Source: an uncultured Ruminococcus sp. (lineage in GTDB: Bacteria; Bacillota; Clostridia; Oscillospirales; Acutalibacteraceae). From it: 5,136 nucleotides of DNA. Location of the stretch: positions 1 through 5,136 of the forward strand of contig CACYDZ010000026.1 in NCBI GenBank assembly GCA_902773265.1. Direction: 5' to 3'. Numbering within the stretch: the stretch's first letter is position 1; each line of letters starts with the position of its first letter. The notes beneath the pieces were generated by a model. That model saw only the letters and a list, made by a program, of their open reading frames with translations. It made no database searches and was not told where the DNA came from. Of the stretch, positions 5,034 to 5,136 are shown piece by piece. Made by a program: the position numbers and the translations under genes.

Positions 5034-5136
5034 TTCAGCTTACACAACGAAAAGTTTTTGGTCAAACTTTTTTCAAAAAGTTTGGCGGGATTTTTAAGGG
5101 CGGCAGCCCTTAAAACAGGATTTTAAAGGGCGGTAG
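5034..5136 (+). repeat. Composite hairpin repeat, copy 3 (3' end cut by window)
   Basis: Module A repeats the exact 15 bases TTCAGCTTACACAAC of copy 2 (5034-5048). Module B' is CAAACTTTTT and AAAAAGTTTG around TC (5063-5084). Module C is absent. Module D' is TTTTAAGGGC, loop GGCA, GCCCTTAAAA (5092-5115). A second D unit starts at 5116 (CAGGATTTTAAAGGGCGGTAG) and runs off the window. Modules B' and D' differ from copy 1 on both arms while keeping full pairing. The copy begins 25 bases after the acetyltransferase stop. It is the only hairpin-rich DNA there, so it may help end the operon, although no clear T-run follows a stem. Confidence 0.8.

Overview
The window looks like chromosomal DNA from a low-GC, spore-forming Gram-positive gut anaerobe. 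The best fit is Ruminococcus or a relative in the Oscillospiraceae. The basis is a dockerin-bearing secreted protein, a SpoVM microprotein, a rimO-pgsA pair in the Bacillota style, clear Shine-Dalgarno sites, and modular intergenic hairpin repeats of a kind I associate with this family. The taxonomic call is inference; no rRNA or other marker is present.

Left half (1-2040), minus strand. A secreted beta-propeller-like protein with a C-terminal dockerin (about 499-1962) has a good extended -10 promoter upstream. It is followed by two very short genes: a 52-residue cysteine-rich membrane protein (285-443) and a 30-residue protein that aligns without gaps to SpoVM (179-271). The stop codon of the first overlaps the ribosome binding site of the second, so they are probably translationally coupled. 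A strong hairpin terminator (128-156) closes the unit. No terminator is visible between the dockerin gene and the small pair, so read-through is possible. A candidate promoter also precedes the small pair.

Middle (1972-2507). This divergent intergenic region carries both promoters and one inverted copy of a composite hairpin repeat.

Right half (2406-5008), plus strand. A tight three-gene operon has gaps of 18 and 20 bases and one strong promoter. It encodes RimO (methylthiolation of ribosomal protein uS12), PgsA (phosphatidylglycerophosphate synthase) and a short hexapeptide-repeat acetyltransferase of the serine-acetyltransferase-like type.

A repeat family occurs three times: 1-87 on plus (cut by the window edge), 2151-2264 on minus, and 5034-5136 on plus (cut by the window edge). 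Each copy is a chain of short perfect hairpins in a fixed order, apart from module C missing in copy 3. The hairpins differ between copies by changes that keep the stems paired. The copies alternate in orientation and sit at the boundaries of the two transcription units. This repeat family and the spoVM microgene operon are the most interesting parts of the window.
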